Of a stretch of 64,000 nt of DNA, positions 32,635-41,535 are shown one piece after another; the first letter of the stretch is position 1, and each line of letters opens with the position of its first letter. Below the pieces are notes generated by a model. It was not told the DNA's origin. It made no database searches and worked only from the letters and a program-made list of their open reading frames with translations. This DNA is from Alphaproteobacteria bacterium (GTDB lineage Bacteria > Pseudomonadota > Alphaproteobacteria > Micavibrionales > UBA2020). Location: assembly GCA_025934695.1 (NCBI GenBank), contig JAICWS010000001.1, positions 959,301-1,023,300 on the forward strand, written 5' to 3'. A program made the position numbers and the translations under genes.

Positions 32635-33348
32635 ATGACCCTCGCCCCGGCTAAACGCGACAATGACATCGTCATCGACCTCCTTATGCATACGCGGCGC
32701 GACTGGGGAACGACGCGCGACTACTTCACCCGGAATGATTTCATCAACCTGCGCGACGGCATCGAAAAGCTCGAAGGACTGGCGGGCGGGCGCGACGCCG
32801 TGGCGAAGCTCGAAAAAGGCGAAGAGCTCTCGGCCCGCGAAAAGGAACTGCTGCACAAGACGCTGGGAAAATTCGAGCAAGACGGCGCTGCCTGCAATGC
32901 CGTCCACGGTTGGGTAAAATCGCACGCCAAGGAAGACCTGCCGGAAGAAGCGTTCAACGTCGGCGGTCGCCCTACCTTCCAGAGCGAGCTGCGCCACGAC
33001 GCCGAGACGCTGGCGAAGATCGAAAAGTCCGATCCCGGAACGATCGCCGCCCTGACCCAGGCCGACACCGGCGAGAAACCGGCTGTCTCCAAACATGCGT
33101 TTGAAGAGCTGAAGAAGGCGGGTCTGCTCAGTGGCAGGGACGAGGTCACGGCCATCGCCCATACGCTGGTGACGGCAGATGGCTCGAAATTCATGAAGGA
33201 CGCGGGCATCGATGTAGCGAAACTCACCGCCGACGCCTCGCGCTTCGCGTCAAATGCGGCAAAAACCGCCACACCTCGGGAGACCGTGCCTACCGCCCCA
33301 GCCGCGGCGAAAACCCCGGTCGTGACTGCGCCCGGCCCCCGCAAGTAA
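32635..33348 (+). CDS. Unknown helical soluble protein
   Basis: 237 aa, charged and mostly helical (IEKLEGLAGGRDAVAKLEKG, LSAREKELLHKTLGKFEQDG), ending in an Ala/Pro/Thr-rich tail (APAAAKTPVVTAPGPRK). No signal peptide, membrane segment or catalytic motif is visible. Its Ala/Pro tail resembles those of the genes at 31543 and 44930 in composition only. No family is recognised. Confidence 0.6.
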   Translation: MTLAPAKRDNDIVIDLLMHTRRDWGTTRDYFTRNDFINLRDGIEKLEGLAGGRDAVAKLEKGEELSAREKELLHKTLGKFEQDGAACNAVHGWVKSHAKEDLPEEAFNVGGRPTFQSELRHDAETLAKIEKSDPGTIAALTQADTGEKPAVSKHAFEELKKAGLLSGRDEVTAIAHTLVTADGSKFMKDAGIDVAKLTADASRFASNAAKTATPRETVPTAPAAAKTPVVTAPGPRK

Positions 33349-33384
33349 GGGCCAGGCGCAAAAGTCTGCAAGCATAGATATCCG

Positions 33385-34074
33385 TTACTGCCTGTTCCGG
33401 TGATCCCCGCCGCCATGGCGCGGGGCTTGTTCGCCCCTGCGCCCGCCCTGCGACGAGACATTGCGCGGCGCCGCCATCGGCTTCGGCGCTGCCGTCCGAA
33501 CCTTCACGCCAGCGGACGGCTGGATGGACTGCATGCGCGTGGCGCGGGTCGTCATGAAGCGCTGACCGCGCTCCTGGCGAACGGACTGGACCTGGATACC
33601 CGCCGTCGAACTCACGGTTTCATTGCGGATCGCCGCATTGGCACGGAAGCGCGCCGGCCGCGAGAAGTCGTTACGGCCGAAGCTGCGCTGCCGCCAGTTC
33701 GCATAGAAAGGCCTATCGCGGTAATACCTTCCCCAGTAATCGTCCTGATTAAAGAATACGAATGAAAGTCCCAGCGCGGGGCCGAAAGCGGAAATCGGCT
33801 GGTAGGGCGCATAGGCTGAAGGCGCAAGTGACGGCCCGTATACCCAGCCGCGCAAGCCACCGGCATTCACGTCGCACCAGCGCCAGCCCTCGGTGCAGCC
33901 GTGGACATCGACGCCCGCGCCTGCCGGTATCCGCGCCACGGGCGGAAAGCCTCCGCCGGGCCCGGCGCGCATCGTGACGGTGTGGGGCAGGAAGGCCGGG
34001 GCCGCCATTGCCGCTCCGGAAAGGCTGACCAGGGCGAAAAACGCCGCACAGGCCATGACATGGATTTTGCGCAT
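33385..34074 (-). CDS. Exported SH3-like domain protein
   Basis: 229 aa with signal peptide MRKIHVMACAAFFALVSLSG ... MAA. Residues ~28-85 form a bacterial SH3-like domain with the usual 'VTMRAGPGGGFPPVARIPAGAGVDV' pattern and a closing WVYGPSL. The remainder is Tyr/Arg-rich and probably disordered. Such proteins sit in the periplasm and bind peptidoglycan or protein partners. Confidence 0.8.
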   Translation of the reverse strand: MRKIHVMACAAFFALVSLSGAAMAAPAFLPHTVTMRAGPGGGFPPVARIPAGAGVDVHGCTEGWRWCDVNAGGLRGWVYGPSLAPSAYAPYQPISAFGPALGLSFVFFNQDDYWGRYYRDRPFYANWRQRSFGRNDFSRPARFRANAAIRNETVSSTAGIQVQSVRQERGQRFMTTRATRMQSIQPSAGVKVRTAAPKPMAAPRNVSSQGGRRGEQAPRHGGGDHRNRQ

Positions 34075-34386
34075 ATCCGCATTCCTCTTTCTTGTTGCTT
34101 CGTCAAATCCAATGGAGCAGCAAAACAGGGGTTCCGGGCTGTTTCTGGAACCGGGACGATATCCTCATCCTTTCGGGGCAGGAAGCGCCGCGGCGCCGCC
34201 CGGGGAACCTTATCAGCACTCGGGTCGTTTGTGCTGATACGGGGCCATAAGGTGAAGGAGAAATCATGACGATCCGGTTTTCCGGCGGTTTTCCATCAGC
34301 CTTCTGAAAAACATCCCCCACGGATTTTATCCGGCGGCCTTTCCGGCCGTCTTCTGCCATCCATGCAATCACGAAGGGAGAGTACC
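34075..34386. other. Intergenic region with a 13-codon reading frame
   Basis: 312 bp between divergent genes. A strong SD (GAAGGAGAAATC) precedes ATG at 34266, which opens only 13 codons to TGA at 34307. A GC-rich inverted segment (ATCCGGCGGCC / GGCCGTC) follows. It could be a leader peptide for the gene at 34387. Nothing else is seen. Confidence 0.4.
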
Positions 34387-34884
34387 ATGAAATCAGCCAT
34401 CCTCATTGCCGCCGCCATCATGCTGTCGGCCCCGGCCTATGCCCAACTCAGCCTCGGCGGCCATGCCTCGGCGGGAGTCGGCCTGAATGCCGGCGGCGTC
34501 GTGCGCGGTGCCACAGGAACGACGGTCAATACCGTCAATAACATCGGCGCAGATGCGTCGTCGGATACGAAAGCCGCGGCCGATATCCAGGGCCGCGCCT
34601 ATGGCGGCATTCCCGATACGTCGGACGAAACGCGTCTGGAAGCGAACATCGATGCCGACGCGGACGCGCAGGCACAGGAAAGCGCCACGTCGCATCCTAA
34701 ACCGCATCACTCCAAACGCGTGGCGCACCATGACGCCGTGCAGGCAAAAGGTGATGCCCATGCCGTTGCGGAGGATGCTACCGGCGCCGCCGTCAACGCG
34801 GACCTGGACGTCAACGCGAACAGCGGCGCCGTCGGCACAACGGCGAAAGCAAAATCGTCCACGGCAATGCGCCTGAACGAATAA
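34387..34884 (+). CDS. Hypothetical exported protein (165 aa)
   Basis: Starts MKSAILIAAAIMLSAPAYAQ, a clear signal peptide with Ala-x-Ala cleavage, after SD AAGGGAG. The mature part is Gly/Ala/Asp-rich with alternating acidic stretches (DADADAQAQESATSHPKPHH) and no Cys, suggesting a flexible periplasmic or surface protein. No family is recognised. Confidence 0.7.
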   Translation: MKSAILIAAAIMLSAPAYAQLSLGGHASAGVGLNAGGVVRGATGTTVNTVNNIGADASSDTKAAADIQGRAYGGIPDTSDETRLEANIDADADAQAQESATSHPKPHHSKRVAHHDAVQAKGDAHAVAEDATGAAVNADLDVNANSGAVGTTAKAKSSTAMRLNE

Positions 34885-34901
34885 CAGATTACCTGAACCA
34901 C

Positions 34902-34946
34902 CTTTCGCCGCCACGCGGGCAAGCGCGCTGGCGGCGAAGGCGTTTT
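34902..34946 (+). terminator. Terminator behind the exported protein gene
   Basis: Stem TTCGCCGCCA..GCG / CGC..TGGCGGCGAA with a short loop, followed by GGCGTTTTAG. Confidence 0.65.
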
Positions 34947-34949
34947 AGC

Positions 34950-35207
34950 AAATTGATATTGCTGTTGAATTGCCGTCCGACTCGGGCCGCCACAATTCTG
35001 CCGCCGCATCCGGCTTATTTTCCGCCGCTCCTGAAAATTTCAAAATGCTGCGCTGCGTTGGCGATAAAATTACGCGCCGGTCGTTGCAATTTAGCTAAAA
35101 TTTTAATTATCGCCGCGCAGCAACCGCGTAAACGGCTGTTAAGCTTTTCGCGCCTAAAATGGGAGTCATAGCAAGAGTTCCGGCATTCCAAAAACGAGGA
35201 TTCAGCT
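34950..35207. other. AT-richer intergenic stretch without a gene
   Basis: About 260 bp. Contains AT-rich words (TTTAGCTAAAATTTTAATTA near 35090) that could hold a promoter for the transcript ending at 35303-35334. No coding frame is supported. Confidence 0.3.
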
Positions 35208-35336
35208 ATGTCAGGCACAGAGAAAGAAAGCGGCCCGGTTGGCGGGTCCGCATTTCTGCAAGACGTCCGATTTACACACACGCTATTCCTGCTCCGCATG
35301 GGATCGCCGCGCCGCTGCGCGGCGATTTTTCTTTAG
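35208..35336 (+). CDS. Possible 42-aa peptide, doubtful
   Basis: MSGTEKESGPVGGSAFLQDV... starts 8 nt after GAGG, but its last codons lie within a terminator stem. A small RNA with a fortuitous frame is an equal alternative. Confidence 0.25.
   Translation: MSGTEKESGPVGGSAFLQDVRFTHTLFLLRMGSPRRCAAIFL
35303..35334 (+). terminator. Strong terminator of an unassigned transcript (small RNA candidate)
   Basis: Perfect 10-bp stem ATCGCCGCGC / GCGCGGCGAT, 4-nt loop, then TTTTTCTTT. No established gene ends here, so a short RNA transcribed from about 35100-35200 is possible. Confidence 0.75.
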
Positions 35337-35542
35337 GAGCTGCGAAGAGCGCGAAGGGAGGTGAGCCGCAGCGGCACGAGAGATCACAGATTGAACAACA
35401 AAAGAAACCCTTAGGCAGCCGGAAAGCGCCGCGTTCTCGACGCTGACCCCGACGACACCGGTCCACACCGCCGGAAGGCCATGCTCCCTCGACGGCCTTC
35501 AGGCGCTTTCCGGCTCATGGCCTGAAAAAAAGGAGGCACAGG

Positions 35543-36061
35543 ATGAACGACAACAATCCGCGGATGCCGGCGCGGCGAAAGATGGAACACGCCGTCGCCC
35601 TGCTCTTTGTGGCGCTGCTTTCTCTTGGCGTGCTGCTGCTGCTTGATGGTTGTGCGCGCCTGCATCCGGTCCTGGGCGCGTACCTCGATCCACCGCCGGA
35701 TTTTACTGATGCGCTTTCCCACTATTGGGCCCTGTGCGGGCTCATCTATCTGCTGCTGCTGGCGATGTCGTTTGGCGCCTCTCCCGTCGTGTTACTGTTC
35801 CGGCTTTTCATGGTTCTGCATCAAAAGCTGGGCGGCATGCCGCTGCGCACGAAGGTGTTGATGGCCGCGCTCGGCGGGACGATCCTGACGGGCTATGCCA
35901 TTTTCCAGCCGCCATGGCAATCGCCGCCCGCGCCGCTGACCGCCATTCACGCGGACATGCTCATGGACAACGGCGGCACCTTCGACGGCGGCGGACCCTC
36001 CGACGCGCCGCAGGACGGCGGGCCTCCACCGCCGCCCGAGCCGTCTGATGCGGGCGTGTGA
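35543..36061 (+). CDS. Hypothetical membrane protein (172 aa)
   Basis: SD AAAGGAGG, 7 nt. There are three hydrophobic segments (AVALLFVALLSLGVLLLLDG, LIYLLLLAMSFGASPVVLLF, KVLMAALGGTILTGYAIF) and a Pro/Gly/Asp-rich tail (GGGPSDAPQDGGPPPPPEP). No family is recognised. It is convergent with the two-TM tail gene at 36065, which ends 4 nt away. Confidence 0.65.
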   Translation: MNDNNPRMPARRKMEHAVALLFVALLSLGVLLLLDGCARLHPVLGAYLDPPPDFTDALSHYWALCGLIYLLLLAMSFGASPVVLLFRLFMVLHQKLGGMPLRTKVLMAALGGTILTGYAIFQPPWQSPPAPLTAIHADMLMDNGGTFDGGGPSDAPQDGGPPPPPEPSDAGV

Positions 36062-36064
36062 ATT

Positions 36065-36535
36065 TTAGAGACTTGCGAACATCCGGTCGCGCAGTTTCAG
36101 CTTCAGCGGGCCCTTGACGGAAATTTCCTTCTCGGTGCCGCCGTGATCGGCGATGCGCTCGAATTCCTTGCACAGCTCCTGCCGCGATTTTTCGCGCGCC
36201 TGCTCGGTATGCGCCTTCTCGATGTCGATCCTTGTGTTGTTCGCCATGCTCAGGCGCCGCATTTCCATCTCGTCATCGTCTCTTTTTATGCTGCCAAGCC
36301 CCATCGGCAGGGAGCCCGCGACCGAGGTGCAGCAGATGATGGAAATCGCTCCGGAGATGGTGACAGCGCCCGCCAGCAGGCAGATGCCGGCGGCCAGCAC
36401 CGAGGCTCCCGCCGCCGCGGCAAAGATGCGCGGCGTCCATTTGTTGAACCAGTCGCGGCGGGCCTTCGCCGCGTAATAGCGGTCCGACAGCTCCTCGGCG
36501 CTCATGTCATACGGATCTTTTTTCAGCACGTTCAT
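36065..36535 (-). CDS. Two-TM protein with RPLRLK-type C-terminal tail (member 1)
   Basis: 156 aa. Residues ~13-30 carry the family motif (MSAEELSDRYYAAKARRDW). Two hydrophobic helices span residues ~36-85 (FAAAAGASVLAAGICLLAGA, ISGAISIICCTSVAGSLPMG). A charged helix and the tail EISVKGPLKLKLRD follow, 9 residues before the end. It starts 4 nt after the preceding family member and shares its promoter (37068-37096). Orientation, enzymatic activity and partner are unknown. It belongs to a locally amplified family with members at 36539, 37640, 41025 and 42093. Confidence 0.7.
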   Translation of the reverse strand: MNVLKKDPYDMSAEELSDRYYAAKARRDWFNKWTPRIFAAAAGASVLAAGICLLAGAVTISGAISIICCTSVAGSLPMGLGSIKRDDDEMEMRRLSMANNTRIDIEKAHTEQAREKSRQELCKEFERIADHGGTEKEISVKGPLKLKLRDRMFASL

Positions 36536-36538
36536 GCG

Positions 36539-37033
36539 TCAGGCCCTTGGCGTTTTCAGCTGAAGCGGCCGCTTCACCACCAGGTCCTTGTCGATACCGC
36601 GGCCTTCGGCGATGTCGGCCAGCGCCTTGTCGAAAGCCTGGCGCAGCTTCAGCGCCGATTGCATTTCTTTTTCCTGCGCCTGCCCGTCGGCGATTTTCTT
36701 TTTCAGGTCGGCCTGGAAAATGCGTTCCTTGTTCTCTTCCGACAGCGCGAAGACTTCGCTTTCACGGCCGTCGCGAATGGCGGAGCCGATCGCGAGCGCA
36801 ATCGCGCCGCCCCCGATGCCGCCGCCGCCCATGATTGCGAGCGGAATGCCGATCCCCGCGATCAGCGGCATGGCGAGAATCCCCGCCACGATGCCAACAC
36901 AGGCGACGGCCCCCGCCACGCAGCCGATGGTCAGGTTAATATGATCGAGACTGTCGGTGAGCTCGCGCAGCCGCGCGCCCATCTCGTCGTCGGTCATCTC
37001 GCCCGGTTGCTTTTTACGTCCGAAAAATTTCAT
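36539..37033 (-). CDS. Two-TM protein with RPLRLK-type C-terminal tail (member 2)
   Basis: 164 aa. Basic N-terminus MKFFGRKKQPGEMTDDEMGA, then a helical arm (RLRELTDSLDHINL). Two Gly/Ile-rich membrane helices follow (GCVAGAVACVGIVAGILAMP, GIPLAIMGGGGIGGGAIALA). A long helix contains FDKALADIAEGRGIDKD, and the tail VVKRPLQLKTPRA closes the chain. The 'EGRGI-x-x-D-x-x-VKxPLxLK' ending is nearly the same as in member 41025. First gene behind promoter L3. Confidence 0.75.
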   Translation of the reverse strand: MKFFGRKKQPGEMTDDEMGARLRELTDSLDHINLTIGCVAGAVACVGIVAGILAMPLIAGIGIPLAIMGGGGIGGGAIALAIGSAIRDGRESEVFALSEENKERIFQADLKKKIADGQAQEKEMQSALKLRQAFDKALADIAEGRGIDKDLVVKRPLQLKTPRA

Positions 37034-37067
37034 CGTGTATCCCGCTGCCCCTTGAAAAGCCTGGGAT

Positions 37068-37096
37068 AGTATACATTTCTGGATATATTATGTCAA
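37068..37096 (-). promoter_or_regulatory. TTGACATAA-type promoter L3 (no hairpin leader)
   Basis: -35 TTGACA (37091-37096), 17-bp spacer, -10 TATACT (37068-37073), sharing TTTGACATAATAT with leaders L4 and L5. Only about 30 nt separate the -10 from the gene, so the two-hairpin leader is absent here. Confidence 0.7.
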
Positions 37097-37178
37097 ATAC
37101 GATTTCGAAGGGATTTTTGAGGAATTTCAGGCGGTTGCTATTTTCCGGTTCAGGCATTGGCAAACTGGAGAGATCGCC

Positions 37179-37631
37179 ATGAAAAAGACCCTGTTCACCA
37201 TCGGCTATGAAGACACGACCGTGGATGCCCTCGTCGCCGCGCTGCAGGAGGCGAAGGTCGAGGCGCTGATCGATGTGCGCGCCATTCCGCAGTCGCGCAA
37301 GCCGGGATTTTCGAAGAACCGGCTGATCGAGCGCCTGTCGACGACGGGCATCGAGTACGTGGGGCTGAAAGGCCTCGGCACGCCCGCCAAGGGCCGCGAA
37401 GCCGCGCGCAAGGGACGCATTCCCGAAATGCGCAGCATCTTCCTTCGCCACATGGAAACGAAGGAAGCGGAAGACGCCTTGCAGGAAGCCATCGCGGTCG
37501 CCAAGAAAAAACCTGCCTGCCTGCTCTGTTTCGAACATGCGCCGGGCATGTGCCATCGCATGATCGTGGCGCATCTGATCGCGGAAAAAACCGGCATGCA
37601 GATCACGCACCTCGATCCCGTGAACGGCTAG
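37179..37631 (+). CDS. DUF488-family protein
   Basis: 150 aa, a complete DUF488 domain: N-terminal TIGYEDTTVDALVAALQEAK, central LIDVRAIPQSRKPGFSKNRL and the C-terminal signature LLCFEHAPGMCHRMIVAHLI. The conserved Cys and His-Arg pairs suggest nucleic-acid or thiol chemistry, but the family has no agreed function. It is flanked on both sides by minus-strand two-TM genes and is likely independent of them. Confidence 0.9.
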   Translation: MKKTLFTIGYEDTTVDALVAALQEAKVEALIDVRAIPQSRKPGFSKNRLIERLSTTGIEYVGLKGLGTPAKGREAARKGRIPEMRSIFLRHMETKEAEDALQEAIAVAKKKPACLLCFEHAPGMCHRMIVAHLIAEKTGMQITHLDPVNG

Positions 37632-37639
37632 CGAGAAGC

Positions 37640-38068
37640 TCAGAACCGAGGTGAGGGGCTTTTGTTCAGCTGCAGCCGCAACGGCGCTCTCACCACCGTC
37701 GGCGCTTCCAGCACGAGCCCCTTTTCCCCAAGGCGTTCGGCCGCTTGCTGCGCGAGACTTTTCATGTCCCGCATTTTGTCTGCCGCGTCGTTCAGGCGCT
37801 TCTGCTCCGCGCGCCATTCGAAATAGTATCCGAGGCTGCCGAGCGGCACCGCGAGAGTGGCCCCCATGGCGAATGGCAACGACAGTCCCAAAAACACCGG
37901 CAGGACGAGGCCGATGCACGACGTCACCGCCCACGTGCCCATGCACGCGAAAACGGCCATCTTGAGCATTTTGCGTTCACTCAAGGTATTCTGCCGAAGC
38001 TGGGTGACGCGCTCGCGCAACTGTTGCTCATCGAGCGACAAGATATCCTTGGTTCTTTTGATAAACAT
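37640..38068 (-). CDS. Two-TM protein with RPLRLK-type C-terminal tail (member 3)
   Basis: 142 aa from MFIKRTKDIL (SD AAAGGAGA, 4 nt). The arm LSLDEQQLRERVTQLRQNTL matches the family motif. Two helices (KMAVFACMGTWAVTSCIGLV, VFLGLSLPFAMGATLAVPLG) are followed by a charged helix and the tail APTVVRAPLRLQLNKSP. Single gene behind leader L4. Confidence 0.72.
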   Translation of the reverse strand: MFIKRTKDILSLDEQQLRERVTQLRQNTLSERKMLKMAVFACMGTWAVTSCIGLVLPVFLGLSLPFAMGATLAVPLGSLGYYFEWRAEQKRLNDAADKMRDMKSLAQQAAERLGEKGLVLEAPTVVRAPLRLQLNKSPSPRF

Positions 38069-38116
38069 GCATCTCCTTTCGTCCACCAAGCGCGAGGACG
38101 GGGAATATCAATTACT

Positions 38117-38234
38117 TCAATGTTGCTGTTTTAACCTTGGCATGACCGGCAGGCGGGAAAAGCTAAACACGCGAGCTGCCGTAAGAACCATTGGGCCTGT
38201 AGAGACAAGTATCAGATTCCAGATATTATGTCAA
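38117..38234 (-). promoter_or_regulatory. Promoter plus leader L4 (hairpin I only clear)
   Basis: -35 TTGACA (38229-38234) within TTTGACATAATAT; the -10 is weak (TACTTG at 38206-38211, or GATACT). Hairpin I (38146-38182): CGGCAG / CTGCCG around GTGTTTAGCTTTTC. The left arm of hairpin II (AAAACAGCAAC) is present at 38117-38131, but no matching right arm is found. Confidence 0.6.
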
Positions 38235-38334
38235 ATCATTTCTACTGCGCAGGCCGCCTCGCCGGAACGGCACATCCCTCCGAGGGATTAGCTGGGCGTG
38301 GATAAACTTTTCCATTCATGAAGGAGAGAAAGCC

Positions 38335-38505
38335 ATGGACAAGGATCGTATCGAAGGCTCCGGCAAGCAGGCCAAGGGCGCCGTCAAGGACGCAGCCGGC
38401 AAACTGACTGGCGACGCCAAGCTGCAAGCTGAAGGCAAGGCCGACAAGGCCGCCGGCAAAATCCAGAATGCCGCCGGCGGCGCAAAAGACGCATTGCGCG
38501 AATAA
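38335..38505 (+). CDS. CsbD-like stress protein
   Basis: 56 aa, MDKDRIEGSGKQAKGAVKDA... with repeated 'GKAxxAAGKxxxA' helices: the complete short CsbD fold. SD AAGGAGAG 6 nt upstream. CsbD proteins are abundant stress-induced proteins of unknown activity. A strong terminator follows. Confidence 0.92.
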   Translation: MDKDRIEGSGKQAKGAVKDAAGKLTGDAKLQAEGKADKAAGKIQNAAGGAKDALRE

Positions 38506-38565
38506 CCGGCCTTAAAAAAGGTTTTGGAAACGAAGCGACCTGTGCCGTCGCATTCGCTCCAAATT

Positions 38566-38604
38566 AATGCACGGCTTCCTTAAAACGGAGCCGTGCATTT
38601 TTTT
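38566..38604 (+). terminator. Terminator of the CsbD gene
   Basis: 11-bp stem AATGCACGGCT / AGCCGTGCATT followed by TTTTT. Confidence 0.9.
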
Positions 38605-38617
38605 CGTGTGTGAATGA

Positions 38618-39199
38618 TCAGTTGCCGAGGCGGCTCGTTTCCGCGATGCCGAGCGCTTGCGCGGCGGCGTTGAGCACCGCGGCAATCTTCACCGCATGCT
38701 GGATGCCCGCCTTGGTGACGCCGGCATGCTCGACCGCGCGGACATGCGATTCAATGCAGAGCCCGCAGCCGTTGATGGCCGAGACCGCCAGCGCCGAAAG
38801 CTCGAAATCCGCCTTTGGAATGCCGGGATTGGCGATGATGTTCATGCGCAGGCCCACGGGCATCTTGGCGAATTCCGCCTCGTTCGACAGGTGCAGGAAA
38901 CGGTAGTAGATGTTATTCATCGCCATGACCGTAGCGGCGGATTTCGCGGCCGCGATGGCCTCGGCGGTGAGCGTTCCCATCACCTCGCCCTCCACCGCCG
39001 CAATCACGCCCGCATGCCGCGTCGCATAGGCCGAAGCCAGCGCGACGGTCTGCACCTGGGTCAGCGACAGTCCGCTCGCATGGTCTTCCTTGAGCACCGC
39101 GGACAGGTTGAGCCGGATGTCCTTCGCGAAATCCGGCAACCGCTCGCGCAGGCCTTCGATGTTCGGGTGGGTATCAATTCGTTCCGCCGTCATAGTCAT
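38618..39199 (-). CDS. ahpD: AhpD-type alkylhydroperoxidase
   Basis: 193 aa from MTMTAERIDTHPN (SD AAAGGAG 8 nt upstream; the upstream extension runs through a repeat and is rejected). The helical AhpD fold carries the redox centre INGCGLCIESHVRAVEHAG with Cys-x-x-Cys and the relay His. It reduces AhpC after peroxide turnover, as known for the M. tuberculosis pair. It lies downstream of ahpC, separated by a 95-bp palindromic repeat. Confidence 0.92.
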   Translation of the reverse strand: MTMTAERIDTHPNIEGLRERLPDFAKDIRLNLSAVLKEDHASGLSLTQVQTVALASAYATRHAGVIAAVEGEVMGTLTAEAIAAAKSAATVMAMNNIYYRFLHLSNEAEFAKMPVGLRMNIIANPGIPKADFELSALAVSAINGCGLCIESHVRAVEHAGVTKAGIQHAVKIAAVLNAAAQALGIAETSRLGN

Positions 39200-39226
39200 T
39201 GGATTTACTCCTTTGATCATTTTAAT

Positions 39227-39321
39227 GTCATCCCGAGCGAAGCGAGGGCTCTTCGCAAAGCACCGCAAGATCGGTCTTGGTCCGCGAGTAAAAGATCCCT
39301 CGGCTTCGCCTCGGGATGACA
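39227..39321. repeat. Palindromic repeat between ahpC and ahpD
   Basis: Ends TGTCATCCCGAGCGAAGCGA-GGG and CCTCGGCTTCGCCTCGGGAT-GACA form an imperfect terminal inverted repeat around a short core. It may attenuate or stabilise the ahpC-ahpD transcript. It looks like a dispersed intergenic repeat. Confidence 0.7.
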
Positions 39322-39329
39322 GGATGAAG

Positions 39330-39869
<540 letters not shown>

Positions 39870-39950
39870 GTGTTAGTCCTTTCTTGTTATGAAGGTTGCT
39901 GTTGTTCCGACTTCTCCTTTCAAGATAAGCCCGCGATATCAATTTGTTAA

Positions 39951-39978
39951 ATCTATTGATTTTATACAATCAATAGAT
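39951..39978. promoter_or_regulatory. Palindromic operator between ahpC and oxyR
   Basis: Perfect 11-bp arms ATCTATTGATT / AATCAATAGAT with a 6-nt centre, 14 nt before the oxyR start. It holds the T-N11-A LysR-type pattern and is the obvious OxyR binding site for both directions. Confidence 0.8.
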
Positions 39979-39991
39979 TATATCTATCATC

Positions 39992-40879
39992 ATGAACCTG
40001 CGCGATTTTGAATATCTATTGGCCGTTGCCCGCCTCAAGCATTTCGGCAAGGCGGCCGCCGCCTGCAATGTGTCGCAGCCGACCCTGTCCATGCAGATCA
40101 AAAAGCTGGAGGACACGCTGGGCCTGCCGCTGCTCGAGCGCGGGCGCGGCGCGGTGCAGCTGACCGCGGCGGGCAAGGACATCGCCGCGCGCGCCGAAAA
40201 CATCCTGAGCGAGACGAAGGCGATCCGCGAGATCGCGCGCCGGCAGCGCGATCCCTTGTCGGGGACGCTGACCTTGGGCGCTTTCCCGACGCTGGCGCCG
40301 TTCTTGTTTCCGCGCATCGTGCCGGGGCTGAACAAGGCCTTTCCGGACCTGAAGCTGTATCTCGTGGAAGAAAAAACGGCGGAGCTTCTGCGCCGGTTGC
40401 GCACGGGCGCGCTCGACATGGCGCTGCTCGCGATCCCTGCGGGTGAAGACGACCTCGAGCATATGAAAGTGCTGGAAGAACAATTCCTCGTCGCGATCTC
40501 GAAAGAAAATCCGCTTGCGGCCAAACGCGCCGTGGGGCTTGACGATCTGCGCAAGGAAACGCTGCTGCTGCTCGAAGACAGCCACTGTCTGACGGGTCAG
40601 GCGCTGCAGGTCTGCGGCTGGGCGGCGTCGAAAGAGGCGAAGGAATTCCGCGCCACCAGCCTCGAGACACTGCGCCAGATGGTGGCTTCGAACCTCGGCG
40701 TGACATTGGTGCCGCAGATGACGGTCGACGCGCCCTCCGCGCCTGCGCTTACCTACCGCCCCCTCGCCCCTTCCGCCCGCGCGGGCCGCGAAGTGGGCCT
40801 CTACTGGCGCAAATCCTCGCCCTTCGCCGCCGCATTCAAAAAACTGGCGGCAGAAATCACGCGGCTTTCAGGCAAGTGA
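39992..40879 (+). CDS. oxyR: OxyR, peroxide-sensing LysR-family regulator
   Basis: 295 aa. N-terminal winged helix (residues 1-60: MNLRDFEYLLAVARLKHFGK ... NVSQPTLSMQIKKLE) and a LysR effector domain. Two Cys lie at positions 199 and 208 (EDSHCLTGQALQVCG), the same numbers as the redox pair of E. coli OxyR. Oxidation by peroxide should form the disulfide and activate ahpC. It is divergent from ahpC. Confidence 0.95.
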   Translation: MNLRDFEYLLAVARLKHFGKAAAACNVSQPTLSMQIKKLEDTLGLPLLERGRGAVQLTAAGKDIAARAENILSETKAIREIARRQRDPLSGTLTLGAFPTLAPFLFPRIVPGLNKAFPDLKLYLVEEKTAELLRRLRTGALDMALLAIPAGEDDLEHMKVLEEQFLVAISKENPLAAKRAVGLDDLRKETLLLLEDSHCLTGQALQVCGWAASKEAKEFRATSLETLRQMVASNLGVTLVPQMTVDAPSAPALTYRPLAPSARAGREVGLYWRKSSPFAAAFKKLAAEITRLSGK

Positions 40880-40892
40880 GTTATCGAAAGCA

Positions 40893-40991
40893 CCACCCCG
40901 ACGAAAGTAAGGGTCCAGTTTATACAACTTCTCCCGCTAAATTTATGAGATAGAAGTTAAAGGAATTGGACCCCGACTTTCGTCGGCGTGA
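40893..40991. repeat. Shorter MITE-like element related to 31361-31513
   Basis: 99 bp with imperfect terminal repeats (CCACCCCGACGAAAGTAAGG / TGGACCCCGACTTTCGTCGG) and the same inner ATTTATGAGATAGAAGTT word as the larger copy. No coding capacity. Confidence 0.75.
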
Positions 40992-41024
40992 ATGTCAACT
41001 TTTGATATCTGCTCCAAGAAAGTT

Positions 41025-41531
41025 TCACTGAGCCCGCAGCTTGAGTTTGAGCGCGCTCTTTACCTGGATATCGTTGCGGATGCCCTTGCCCTCTTGCATG
41101 TCTTTCAGCGCCGCGTCGAATTCTTCGCGGAGGCGCTTGGCGGATTCCAGGGCGCGCGTGTATTCGGCGTTGGCCGCTTCACGCGCGGCATGTTCCTGCT
41201 GGCGCTGGGCGACATAGAGCCGCCCATCGACTTCGTTCGACAGCAGGAAGACTTCCCGTTCCCACGCGTCGCGCGCGGTGCCGGCGAGGCCGAACCCCAT
41301 CGGCGCCACGGCGGCGAAAATGCCGAAAACTGTCATCGGCGCGAGCGGCAGCGCGATGAGGCCAATGCCGCCCGCGGCCGCCAGCGCGACGCCGACAGCG
41401 CCAAGGGCGATGCTCGCCGGGATGCTGTATTTCCTAATGCGCGCCATGTTCCGGCGCAACGCGCCGAGGCGGTCGTGCACTTCCTGGTCAGTCATCTCGC
41501 GCAGATTTTTGGAGGGCTTGCTTGCGAGCAT
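41025..41531 (-). CDS. Two-TM protein with RPLRLK-type C-terminal tail (member 4)
   Basis: 168 aa. Arm NLREMTDQEVHDRLGALRRN, then two hydrophobic helices (SIPASIALGAVGVALAAAGG, LIALPLAPMTVFGIFAAVAP). A long charged helix contains EFDAALKDMQEGKGIRND and the tail is IQVKSALKLKLRAQ. Last of a four-gene operon (42587 to 41025) with overlapping or closely spaced genes behind leader L5. Closest relative in the window is the gene at 36539. Confidence 0.73.
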   Translation of the reverse strand: MLASKPSKNLREMTDQEVHDRLGALRRNMARIRKYSIPASIALGAVGVALAAAGGIGLIALPLAPMTVFGIFAAVAPMGFGLAGTARDAWEREVFLLSNEVDGRLYVAQRQQEHAAREAANAEYTRALESAKRLREEFDAALKDMQEGKGIRNDIQVKSALKLKLRAQ

Positions 41532-41535
41532 GGAT

